Assembly (NCBI GenBank): GCA_950097015.1
Contig: CATNEN010000001.1
Location: 3,874,001 to 3,938,000 of the forward strand
Length of the DNA stretch: 64,000 nt
Direction: 5' to 3'
Origin: Macrostomum hystrix
Taxonomy: Eukaryota > Platyhelminthes > Macrostomidae
Part shown: positions 45,041 to 55,445 of the stretch, one piece after another
Layout: the number at the start of each line of letters is the position of its first letter
Numbering within the stretch: position 1 is the first letter of the stretch
Program-made: the position numbers and the translations under genes
The notes under the pieces: model-generated
What the model was told of the DNA's origin: nothing
Seen by the model: only the letters and a program-made list of their open reading frames with translations
The model's database searches: none

Positions 45041-46050
45041 GTGAGCTTCAAGCACACCACCGAACAGTTGTTAAGCCAAATGTGCCTCCCAATGCACTTT
45101 TAGCAGGCTAGCAACCGCGTACCAGACACCCGTAGCAATCTACACAAAAATATGCGCAAGCTGGCGCCAGCAACGCACACATGGCGTTAGGTCGGGAATA
45201 CGCCTCGCAGACTCTGATGGCGCGCGAGTTTTACATTTCCCAACGAACAGAAAAATCCACAAAAAAGCTGTCGACTCCTAGAATGGCAACTCTGCGCTAT
45301 AGTTTTTGGTTCCGCTGTTGCTTCTGGTATAGAGAACCAGAGTGGCTTTATCCCCCCCCCTACATTCGTCGCTAATGTGGGACGACAGCTATAGGCTGGA
45401 TTTGATCTTAACCGGGGCCTGCATCTGAAATCCCAAATTTTACTAATCCTGTTTTTTTGCTCGTCTACACTATGGGAGGGATTTTTGTGGGGGAAGTTTT
45501 CCCCCCACGCTATATTGCTCAATAGTTGGGTCCTAATTCTCTCCCAAGCGATCGATCGATGCGCCTCGTGAGCACGGCGCTATTCTCAAACTGTCCCTTC
45601 CCACATATTTACTTCCCCTTGACGAAATTTAATAGTCTCCTAACAGAGGACTAGCTGCTATTGGCTGCTGGCCTCGCCATCTTATCTTGTCTCTGGCGCC
45701 AACCTCAAGTCCGTCAGTCCAGTATAGCTCATACTCTACCATGGAGTATTCGATTTCCAATCAGAAACGGCTGGCTGCACTGCAGAACTCCACATAGAAA
45801 TCTGCATTACGACATTTCACCCGCGCGCTCACATCCGAATTGGGCTTGAGTGAATCGACCTACCGCTCATTTCTCGTGTCTAGCTTTGATCTTGCCGACT
45901 AATAATGACTTGAATTGTTATGGCTATTGAGAAAATGCTAAATACGAGCTAATTGTAGAAAATGGACTCAGATTAGGGGTCAGCAAAAGCCTTATAAACC
46001 AAGTGGCCAGCGAACAGAATACGGATTATGCCAGCTGAAAGACGATTTAA
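45041..46050. other. Spacer without a recognised gene
   Basis: Mixed-composition unique sequence. Open frames at 45181 and 45187 overlap on opposite strands and show no domain or splice context. Confidence 0.5.
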
Positions 46051-46500
46051 GAGAGAGATGAAACACGGGAGAGATGAAACACGGGAGAGATGAAACACGG
46101 GAGAGATGAAACACGGGAGAGATGAAACACGGGAGAGATGAAACACGGGAAGAGATGAGACACGGGGAGAGATGAGACAGGGGAGAGATGAGACACGGCG
46201 AGAGATGAGACACGGGGAGAGATGAGACACTGGAGAGATGAGACACGGGAAAGATGAGACAGGGGAGAGATGAGACACGGGGAGAGATGAGACACTGGAG
46301 AGATGAGACACGGGAAAGATGAGACAGGGGAGAGATGAGACACGGCGAGAGATGAGACACGGGGAGAGATGAGACACGGGAAGAGATGAGACACGGGGAG
46401 AGATGAGACACGGGAAGAGATGAGACACGGGGAGAGATGAGACACGGGGAGAGATGAGACACGGCGAGAGATGAGACACGGGGAGAGATAAGATACCGGA
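46051..46500. repeat. Minisatellite with units of about 17 bp
   Basis: About 25 units of 'agagatgagacacgggg', with a first block of 'agagatgaaacacggg'. The complement, with gtgtct and tctccc blocks, resembles the array inside the hAT-like element at 58480-58915. Confidence 0.93.
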
Positions 46501-47304
46501 AAGATGAAGGAGGAAGGGGGAGAAAGGCTCAGAAGAATGGGAGAAGAGTTAAGAAAAGATCGGGTGAAAATTTATAGATAAAGTTGAACCAAGAAAGTTT
46601 TTACACGTTAAGCTAGGCGTTTGGGTATTGGCTATTTCAGTATATGACAGCAACTTCACTTTAGTGAATAGTTTTTTAAGAGAAGCTGTGTTTGACTAGA
46701 ACTCAACGAGTGTGTTTGGATTACATTTAAAAAAAAATAGTGCTTTAGAAATAACTATTAACTCGACTTCACTTGAAAATAATGTTTTCAGGTGGCCAAA
46801 TATACGATTTTAATATTTAAAGTACTGTATCTTCGTGATACCAAATAAAAGAACATTTGAGATCCCAAATAATAATCTGAGGATCTCAAAAACAAAATCC
46901 TGAATTTTGATTCATAGCAGAGCAACTGAAAGATCCCAGGATACCAAGCACTGAAGAGTTTGGTCCCAAAAAACGGAATATTATATTAAGAATATTCCCG
47001 TATCTAATAATCCCAAATTTCAAACATTCCCAGCGCGTTAAATGAAAGCCATTGCGACTGCAGAATGCACAGGCACGTTAAAGGGATGCGATTTCCCCCG
47101 CAGTTCTGATTATTCCTAAGCAATAATTTTCGTCGAAGCACCTTGGCAAACTGAGCACTCAAGATTGAGACTGCAATCGTGAGTGCCATTCTAGCGAGGT
47201 GTTGGGAAGTGGTCTGGTGAGTTATTAATTATTCATTCGCACATCTGAACCTACGTACTCGTATATATCATCACATCTTTATTCAATACTTTAAACACTT
47301 TCTC

Positions 47305-47341
<37 letters not shown>

Positions 47342-47855
47342 CAGATAGATCGATTGAAGGAAGTGTCTATTCCTGTTACACTTGCAGCAGGTGGCCAACT
47401 AGCAGATGAATAGTTTATTAGGTCGCTATCCGTAAAGAAAATCTATCAATATTAGATTAGAGTTATCAAATTTCTGATCCAATGCTCAGTACCGACTGAA
47501 TTCTTATTAAATTTTCTCGCAAATTATACGGATAGGATAGGTCGTTGCCTGATTTATGCTCATAATTTCTCTCCCCTTTTCGGCGTTAACGAAGAACACA
47601 GTGCAGCACTGCCAGTTGCTATGGAGCTGGGGAGCTGGTCGCAGCCAGCGAAGCGAGATTATTGGGTTTCGGCATTTCAGAGACATCTCGTTAATCAGAT
47701 CAGCCGGGATTTTTTTTATCTCCGTTTCGCTGAGTACTCGGTCCAGGGGGAGGGAAGGGGAGAGTGAAAGTGATGCGCCAGAGTCTTCTGAGTCCCAAAG
47801 TTGAGTATAGCTTTTACTGTAGTTTATGGGACACAGTTTTTGTACTTCCGCCTTT
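46501..47855. other. Spacer with a GATA microsatellite
   Basis: No gene was recognised. A (GATA)n run of about eleven units lies at 47306-47352, including one GACA unit. The rest is AT-rich. Confidence 0.55.
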
Positions 47856-47857
47856 CA

Positions 47858-48290
47858 CTTTTTTCCCATTTCTCCACCTTCAGCTTTCTTCCCACTTCTC
47901 CACCTTCAGCTTTCTTCCCACTTCTCCACCTTCAACTTTCTTCCCACTTCTCCACCTTCAACTTTCTTCCCACTTCTCCACCTTCAACTTTCTTCCCACT
48001 TCTCCACCTTCAACTTTCTTCCCATTTCTCCACCTTCAACTTTCTTCCCACTTCTCCACCTTCAGCTTTCTTCCCACTTCTCCACCTTCAACTTTCTTCC
48101 CACTTCTCCACCTTCAACTTTCTTCCCACTTCTCCACCTTCAACTTTCTTCCCACTTCTCCACCTTCAACTTTCTTCCCATTTCTCCACCTTCAACTTTC
48201 TTCCCACTTCTCCACCTTCAACTTTCTTCCCATTTTTCCACCTTCAACTTTCTTCCCATTTCTCCGCCTTCAACTTTCTTCCCACTTCAG
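47858..48290. repeat. 26-bp pyrimidine-rich minisatellite
   Basis: About 16 units containing 'ccttcaactttcttcccact'. It passes directly into the 30-bp array. All three plus-strand frames are open because the unit lacks stop codons in any frame. Confidence 0.95.
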
Positions 48291-50010
48291 CTGTTATCCC
48301 ATCATCCCTCAGTATATCAGCTGTTATCCCATTATCCTTCAGTACATCAGCTGTTATCCCTTAATCCTTCAGTACATCAGCTGTTATCCCATTATCCTTC
48401 AGTACATCAGCTGTTATCCCATAATCCTTCAGTACATCAGCTGTTATCCCATCATCCCTCAGTATATCAGCTGTTATCCCATCATACGTTAGTACATCAG
48501 CTGTTATCCCATCATACCTCAGTATATCAGCTGTTATCCCATAATCCTTCAGTACATCAGCTGTTATCCCATCATCCTTCAGTACATCAGCTGTTATCCC
48601 ATTATCCTTCAGTACATCAGCTGTTATCCCATAATCCTTCAGTACATCAGCTGTTATCCCATCATCCCTCAGTATATCAGCTGTTATCCCATCATACGTT
48701 AGTACATCAACTGTTATCCCATCATACCTCAGTACATCAGCTGTTATCCCATAATCCTTCAGTACATCAGCTGTTATCCCATAATCCTTCAGTACATCAG
48801 CTGTTATCCCATAATCCTTCAGTACATCAGCTGTTATCCCATCATCCTTCAGTACATCAGCTGTTATCCCATTATCCTTCAGTACATCAGCTGTTATCCC
48901 ATTATCCTTCAGTACATCAGCTGTTATCCCATTATCCTTCAGTACATCAGCTGTTATCCCATTATCCTTCAGTACATCAGCTGTTATCCCATAATCCTTC
49001 AGTACATCAGCTGTTATCCCATAATCCTTCAGTACATCAGCTGTTATCCCATAATCCTTCAGTACATCAGCTGTTATCCCATTGTCCTTCAGTACATCAG
49101 CTGTTATCCCATTGTCCTTCAGTACATCAGCTGTTATCCCATCATCCTTCAGTTCATCAGCTGTTATCCCATTATCCTTCAGTACATCAGCTGTTATCCC
49201 ATTATCCTTCAGTACATCAGCTGTTATCCCATTATCCTTCAGTACATCAGCTGTTATCCCATTATCCTTCAGTACATCAGCTGTTATCCCATCATCCCTC
49301 AGTATATCAGCTGTTATCCCATCATACGTTAGTACATCAGCTGTTATCCCATCATACCTCAGTATATCAGCTGTTATCCCATAATCCTTCAGTACATCAG
49401 CTGTTATCCCATCATCCTTCAGTACATCAGCTGTTATCCCATTATCCTTCAGTACATCAGCTGTTATCCCATAATCCTTCAGTACATCAGCTGTTATCCC
49501 ATCATCCCTCAGTATATCAGCTGTTATCCCATCATACGTTAGTACATCAACTGTTATCCCATCATACCTCAGTACATCAGCTGTTATCCCATAATCCTTC
49601 AGTACATCAGCTGTTATCCCATAATCCTTCAGTACATCAGCTGTTATCCCATAATCCTTCAGTACATCAGCTGTTATCCCATTGTCCTTCAGTACATCAG
49701 CTGTTATCCCATCATCCTTCAGTACATCAGCTGTTATCCCATAATCCTTCAGTACATCAGCTGCTATCCCATTATCCTTCAGTACATCAGCTGTTATCCC
49801 ATTATCCTTCAGTACATCAGCTGCTATCCCATAATCCTTCAGTACATCAGCTGCTATCCCATTATCCTTCAGTACATCAGCTGTTATCCCATTATCCTTC
49901 AGTACATCAGCTGCTATCCCATAATCCTTCAGTACATCAGCTGCTATCCCATTATCCTTCAGTACATCAGCTGTTATCCCATAATCCTTCAGTACATCAG
50001 CTGTTATCCC
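48291..50010. repeat. 30-bp minisatellite, about 57 units, with higher-order structure
   Basis: Units contain 'acatcagctgttatcccat'. A block of thirteen units (48451-48840) recurs without change at 49291-49680, exactly 840 bp apart, and contains a 7-unit (210-bp) sub-repeat. Each unit carries CAGCTG. The 745-codon open frame across it is a repeat artefact. Confidence 0.96.
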
Positions 50011-50779
50011 ATCTTATCTGTCGCACAAAGCGACTCGCAAGAGAGCTCGGTGTCAAAAAGTGAAAAGTGAAACCATTTTTATTAGCGTGCTCAAGTTCTC
50101 CTGGGTTTTACAGCTTTCCGTAAATGGAAAGCTAGAATTGACAAGGAACAAAAAGCCTGTACAAAGCTGTGCAACAAGTTACATATAGGAGCAAAGTTAA
50201 AACAAGCAGATTATATCACTTAAGAACCGTCCCATGATCCTCTTTAGGCTCAAAGCCAGAAATGTTTCTAAAAGTAGCAACAACCAATTAAGACAACAGT
50301 CTCGACAATGCAGTAAATAAGCCCGTGTTTTACAGTTCAGCAGAGCATTGTGACATTACTTATAAAGGAAGAAAAATAAACCAGAAAAGCAAAGTATGTT
50401 AAAAGTTAATAGTAGAACAATTACACCAATAGGAGAAGGTCAGGAAACCACATTTCTAAGAAAAAATGATTAAGAGGCCAGCTTTCGTTTAAAACATTTC
50501 TGAAAAGTGCTTGGCGGCTTTGTTCTGCTTGGAGCTGTTCGATTTGTTTCCTATTTTATAGCTTCATCGGTTTCTGTCAAGCTTTATTTGTGTAAATATC
50601 GATTTAACAATATTTTTTTCATTTGTCTTCACGTCCTAATGTACCTAAAATAAAAAACGACAAGGAAACTAGCTTTTAAATGAAAAAAAGTGAAAAGCCT
50701 CCCAAACGTTTTCTAAGAAACACAGTCTCCCATCCAGGTAAGCCAGTGGTCCTTTTAAGGTCAGCAAATGTTGATCGCC
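50011..50779. other. 3' flank of the aminotransferase
   Basis: AT-rich. On the minus strand, AATAAA at about 50589-50584 could be the poly(A) signal, about 190 bp after the stop codon. No gene was recognised. Confidence 0.5.
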
Positions 50780-52345
50780 TCACATTCGACAGCCAACCCA
50801 TTCGGCTTGCGCAATCAGTATGACGTCATCCACCAGATCCTTGCTGTACTCTTCGATATCTTTAGCGCTAATTGGAGCCGATGCTTCGGGCGAGATTCCG
50901 TCATCTTTGCCACCAGAGACGGCTGATATGTCAGTGCCGACGGCGCCATTCTGATCCTCGACTTCGGGATCTTCGTCTCGAAGCGCTCGAACCCAGGCCG
51001 CCAGTTTCGTCACAGCACCGGCGGTCGGCTCGCAGAATCGGCGCACAAACTCGTCGTCCAACGGTTGCGGCTCGGCGTTGGCCAGCGGTCGACGCCGGCG
51101 GCACTCGGTCATGGCGCACGCCCCGTCGAAGTCGACAAAGCAGAGACGCAGGGTGAGCTCGCCGGACGGCCTGTCGAAGGCCCCGGCGCACGGCAGCAGG
51201 GCCAAACCCAGCTCTGCTAGAAGACGCTCGCACAGTTGCTCACCTGTGGTCACGCCCTCGTTAGCCAGGTGTTCTCGCACAGGCTCAAAGTCAACCAGCA
51301 GACTGTAGCCAGCCTGCGGCTCAGTCGCCAGCAGTCCGACGTCGCGCAGACGTTTATAAGCGAATGACGCAATCGCGGCCAATACTCGCCGACTATGCCG
51401 CATGTAGGCGTTAGCCGAGTGCAGATCGTGCAGCAGTCGAACGGCCGCGAATTGAGCCGGGGTCGGGGCGCAGGCGAAGGTGTGCGAGGCGGCGCTGACA
51501 ACCGCCAACCGGAGCTCGGCTAGCTCCTCTGGAAACAGGGCGTAGCCTAGCCGCCAGCCGCCCAGGCTGGCCCACTTTGACAATCCGCTAATCACTACGG
51601 TGCCCTCCGAATAGTAGCTGGCCAACGAGTAGAATTCGTCTTCAAAGTGCAGCCTAGCGTAGACTTCGTCGCATACGACAATGTAGGCATTGCTGCGCAG
51701 ATAGCTGGCCAGAGATTCGAGCTCCTTGCGCGAGTAGGACAGCCCGGTGGGATTGTCCGGATTGCACATCACCAGAAGCTTCGGCTGTTGAGAATCAGCT
51801 CCGGCTGCGCGTCCGGCTCTATCTAAGACGTCGCAGTTGAGCTTCCAGTCGCTGTTGGACGACAGCGGGACCTGCCAGTGGCGCCGCTTAGCCTGACGAC
51901 CGCAGCTCAACGCTGCCTGAGCGGCATAGGCCGGCCAGGCTGGCGTGGGCACGAAAACTGGCCCGTCGAACACCAGGCTGATGAGGAAAGCCATCTGTCT
52001 GGCGCCCGGTCCGACGACCACGTCGCGCAATGTAAAATGCTCGAAGCCGTCGTATTGTTCGTGAAATTCCACCAGCATCTGGCGCAGCTCCTCCAAGCCG
52101 GGAGTCGGCAGGTAGTGACAGGCGTCAGCGAATTGGCGCAGGGCTTGTACACCGGACTCCAAGGGCGGGAATGGCGACTGTCCGAAGGCCAGGTTGACCA
52201 CCGGTTCGCCAGTCTGTTGCCTTCTAAGCAATTCGACGCTGGTTGAGAGCTTCGCCGCGGGGCTGCTCAGCTGGGACAGCGGGACAGACAGCGGCGTTGG
52301 CAGCTGCTGATGCTGCTGCTGATCCTCAGATGATGAAATTGACAT
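50780..52345 (-). CDS. Intronless PLP-dependent class I/II aminotransferase
   Basis: One continuous frame. The ATG at 52345 gives 521 residues; the frame stays open to 52471, but that part looks like 5' UTR. Fold-type I hallmarks, numbered from 52345: 'NPDNPTG' (195-201), 'DEVY' (226-229) and the PLP-lysine motif 'SGLSKWASLGGWRLGY' (Lys257, Arg265). The N-terminus is Gln/Ser-rich. The last 100 or so residues are acidic and extend beyond the catalytic fold. It should move an amino group between an amino acid and a 2-oxo acid; the substrate is not identifiable. No mitochondrial targeting signal is obvious. It is GC-rich and lacks introns, unlike the other genes here, so retroposition or horizontal origin should be considered. 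Confidence 0.88.
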   Translation of the reverse strand: MSISSSEDQQQHQQLPTPLSVPLSQLSSPAAKLSTSVELLRRQQTGEPVVNLAFGQSPFPPLESGVQALRQFADACHYLPTPGLEELRQMLVEFHEQYDGFEHFTLRDVVVGPGARQMAFLISLVFDGPVFVPTPAWPAYAAQAALSCGRQAKRRHWQVPLSSNSDWKLNCDVLDRAGRAAGADSQQPKLLVMCNPDNPTGLSYSRKELESLASYLRSNAYIVVCDEVYARLHFEDEFYSLASYYSEGTVVISGLSKWASLGGWRLGYALFPEELAELRLAVVSAASHTFACAPTPAQFAAVRLLHDLHSANAYMRHSRRVLAAIASFAYKRLRDVGLLATEPQAGYSLLVDFEPVREHLANEGVTTGEQLCERLLAELGLALLPCAGAFDRPSGELTLRLCFVDFDGACAMTECRRRRPLANAEPQPLDDEFVRRFCEPTAGAVTKLAAWVRALRDEDPEVEDQNGAVGTDISAVSGGKDDGISPEASAPISAKDIEEYSKDLVDDVILIAQAEWVGCRM

Positions 52346-52483
52346 CTTCTGAGTCTGTGGGGGTCGGTTTGAGACGCTCTGAAGTTTGCTATGATTGGGA
52401 TTAGGAGCAACACAAATTGTAGGATCAGGGAGATTAATGGCTGATACACAGAAAGATAATACATAATACATAATACATTATGC

Positions 52484-52665
52484 AGGAGTGCTGTGGGCAC
52501 TGCCACAACCCGCAGCCAGCGAGGAGGCAACTCTGATGTTCACTGGCAGATTAAACTAATCACTGAAATGACTAAACTATATAATATGAATGTATGCGGC
52601 CTCGCCGCGGAATCGAGCTCAGGCACCTTGGTACGAGAGGCAAACGCGTTAGATCGATCTGATCC
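52484..52665 (-). mobile_element. SINE family B fragment upstream of the aminotransferase
   Basis: The right part 'ggcctcgccgcggaatcgag' and 'accttggtacgagaggcaaa' matches the head of other copies. The left part retains 'gcgaggaggcaactctg'. The centre is deleted or replaced by AT-rich sequence. Confidence 0.65.
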
Positions 52666-53149
52666 AATATTGAAGGATATGGAATGACTAGACTCAGTCA
52701 CTGAGTACCACTTACCAGTTATTTAGCGACTTTAGCGAAATCGGAAGCTTTCAATTGTTGAGCAGAATGTGATTCAAATAAAATAAGCTGCTTGTCACTA
52801 TGGAACTAAGCCTAAATGACTTGGGGGAAAATGGCTGCACTATTTATAATCATCTTCATTTTCATGGCCAGTCTAGTGTACTAGAGGCAGGCATCAGGCT
52901 TAAGGTAAAGAGATGAAGTCAATCCCCATTGGTTGGAGTCGCATAGACTGCTAGACGCTGGCCGATGCTAATGTACACTTGATAGGCTTCACACTCCGTG
53001 CAATGGATGCCGCTTTGGAGACAGATGGAGTGTTTCCTATCAGACAATGTCAAAAACACTCCTTACTAACTTGTCCTTTGGTGACTAGGTCAATTCTTGT
53101 CGAATTAAGACACATCAATAACTTCGATATAATCATATGTAAGGATGTA
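52666..53149. other. Spacer without a recognised gene
   Basis: AT-rich unique sequence between the aminotransferase 5' side and the next array. A short frame at 52979 has no recognisable content. Confidence 0.5.
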
Positions 53150-54065
53150 CGTCTAACAGGTCTGTGGCCGAATCTAACAGTTTATAACTGATGGTGTCTA
53201 ACAGGTCTGTGGCCGAATCTAACAGTTTATAACTGATGCTGTCTAACAGGTCTGTGACCGAATCAAACAGTTTATCACTGATGGTGTCTAACAGGTCTGT
53301 GACCGAATCTAACAGTTTATAACTGATGGTGTCTAACAGGTCTGTGACCGAATCTAACAGTTTATAACTGATGGTATCTAACAGGTCTGTGGCCGAATCT
53401 AACAGTTTATAACTGATGGTGTCTAACAGGTCTGTGACCGAATCAAACAGTTTATGACTGATGGTGTCTAACAGGTCTGTGACCGAATCTAACAGTTTTT
53501 CACTGATGGTGTCTAACAGGTCTGTGACCGAATCTAACAGTTTATAACTGATGCTGTCTAACAGGTCTGTGACCGAATCTAACAGTTTATAACTGATGCT
53601 GTCTAACAGGTCTGTGACCGAATCTAACAGTTTATAACTGATGCTGTCTAACAGGTCTGTGGCCGAATCTAACAGTTTATAATTGATGGTGTCTAACAGG
53701 TCTGTGACCGAATCTAACAGTTTATAACTGATGGTGTCTAACAGGTCTGTGACCGAATCTAACAGTTTATAACTGATGCTGTCTAACAGGTCTGTGACCG
53801 AATCTAACAGTTTATAACTGATGCTGTCTAACAGGTCTGTGACCGAATCTAACAGTTTATAACTGATGGTGTCTAACAGGTCTGTGGCCGAATCTAACAG
53901 TTTATAACTGATGCTGTCTAACAGGTCTGTGACCGAATCTAACAGTTTATAACTGATGGTGTCTAACAGGTCTGTGGCCGAATCTAACAGTTTATAACTG
54001 GTGCTGTCTAACAGGTCTGTGGCCGAATCTAACAGTTTATAACTGATGCTGTCTAACAGGTCTGC
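53150..54065. repeat. 45-bp minisatellite, about 20 units
   Basis: Each unit joins two related halves, one with 'tctaacaggtctgtgaccga' and one with 'tctaacagtttataactgat'. The minus-strand open frame across it is a repeat artefact. Confidence 0.95.
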
Positions 54066-54414
54066 AGTTTCTGACAATTTCTCTTTTGAATAAGTGCAAA
54101 CGAAAATTCAGAACTTTTTACAATTTTTATTTTCAATGTTTTTTCTGGCAATTATCATTGATAAGGGCACCGAGATAGCAGAGTATATTTTAGGATATCG
54201 AATTCTTGTCTGGAAAGCAGGGGGGAGTATGCCAGAAAATTGATAATCAACGCTTTTTTATTTGAAGTCAGCATTACTTTGGAGACAAAGCGATAATAAA
54301 AAAACTTACTGTATAATTGAAGAATTAATAATTTAACTTTTCTCTTACACATGAAACAACCAGTATTAAACCATTTTTCTAAGTAACCTAACGTGAACCA
54401 AAACAATAAGATTG

Positions 54415-55335
54415 ACCCATCTAGACAATATTTTAGATCATTGACCCATCTAGACAATATTTTAGACCCTTGACCCATCTAGACAATGTTTTAAGATCCT
54501 TGACTCATCTAGACAATGTTTTAGATCATTGACCCATCTAGACAATGTTTTAAGATCCTTGACCCATCTAGACAATGCCTTAAGATCCTTGACTCATCTA
54601 GACAATGTTTTAGACCTTGACCCATCTAGACAATGCTTTAAGATCCTTGACTCATCTAGACAATGTTTTAGACCTTAACCCATCAAGACAATGTTTTAGA
54701 TCATTGACCCATCTAGACAATGTTTTAGATCATTGACCCATCTAGACAATGTTTTAGATCATTGACCCATCTAGACAATGTTTTAGATCATTGACCCATC
54801 TAGACAATGTTTTAGATCATTGACCCATCTAGACAATGTTTCGATCATTGACCCATCTAGACAATGTTTTAGGACCTTGACCCATCTAGACAATGTTTTA
54901 GATCCTTGACCCATCTAGACAATGTTTTAGATTCTTGACCCATCTAGACAATATTTTAGATCCTTGACCCATCTAGACAATGTTTTAGATTCTTGACCCA
55001 TCTAGACAATATTTTAGATCCTTGACCCATCTAGACAATATTTAGATCATTGACCCCATCTAGACAATGTTTTAGATCCTTGACCCATCTAGACAATGTT
55101 TTAGATTCTTGACCCATCTAGACAATATTTTAGATCCTTGACCCATCTAGACAATATTTTAGATCCTTGACCCCATCTAGACAATGTTTTAGATCCTTGA
55201 CCCATCTAGACAATGTTTTAGATCCTTGACCCATCTAGACAATGTTTTTGATCCTTGACCCATCTAGACAATATTTTAGATCCTTGACCCATCTAGACAA
55301 TGGTTTAGATATTTGACCCATCTAGACAATGATTT
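54415..55335. repeat. Minisatellite with units of about 29 bp
   Basis: About 31 units containing 'gacccatctagacaatgttt'. The joint between units varies most (tagatcctt, tagatcatt, taagatcctt). It ends about 110 bp beyond the 3' end of UCHL3 on the other strand. Confidence 0.95.
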
Positions 55336-55445
55336 AGTAAGTTTACCAACTTAGTCAAACATAAAAAAAACTAAATTAGTTAATTTGTTTATTAGTCAAA
55401 TTTGTTAATTAGTTTATAGTCTTTATTTATCCAAATGATGCAAGA

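Noticed and set aside
47826-50063. A 745-codon open frame with regular 10-residue repeats
   Set aside because: It spans two tandem arrays with no stop codon in the units. Other frames are open too, there is no signal peptide or splice context, and it begins in non-coding spacer.
53133-54077. 314-codon minus-strand frame with a 15-residue Leu/Asp repeat resembling a coiled coil
   Set aside because: Produced by the 45-bp array. It ends where the array ends and has no unique sequence.
28722-55335. Regularly spaced repeats suggesting CRISPR arrays
   Set aside because: Units are in direct tandem with no unique spacers and this is animal DNA with spliceosomal introns.
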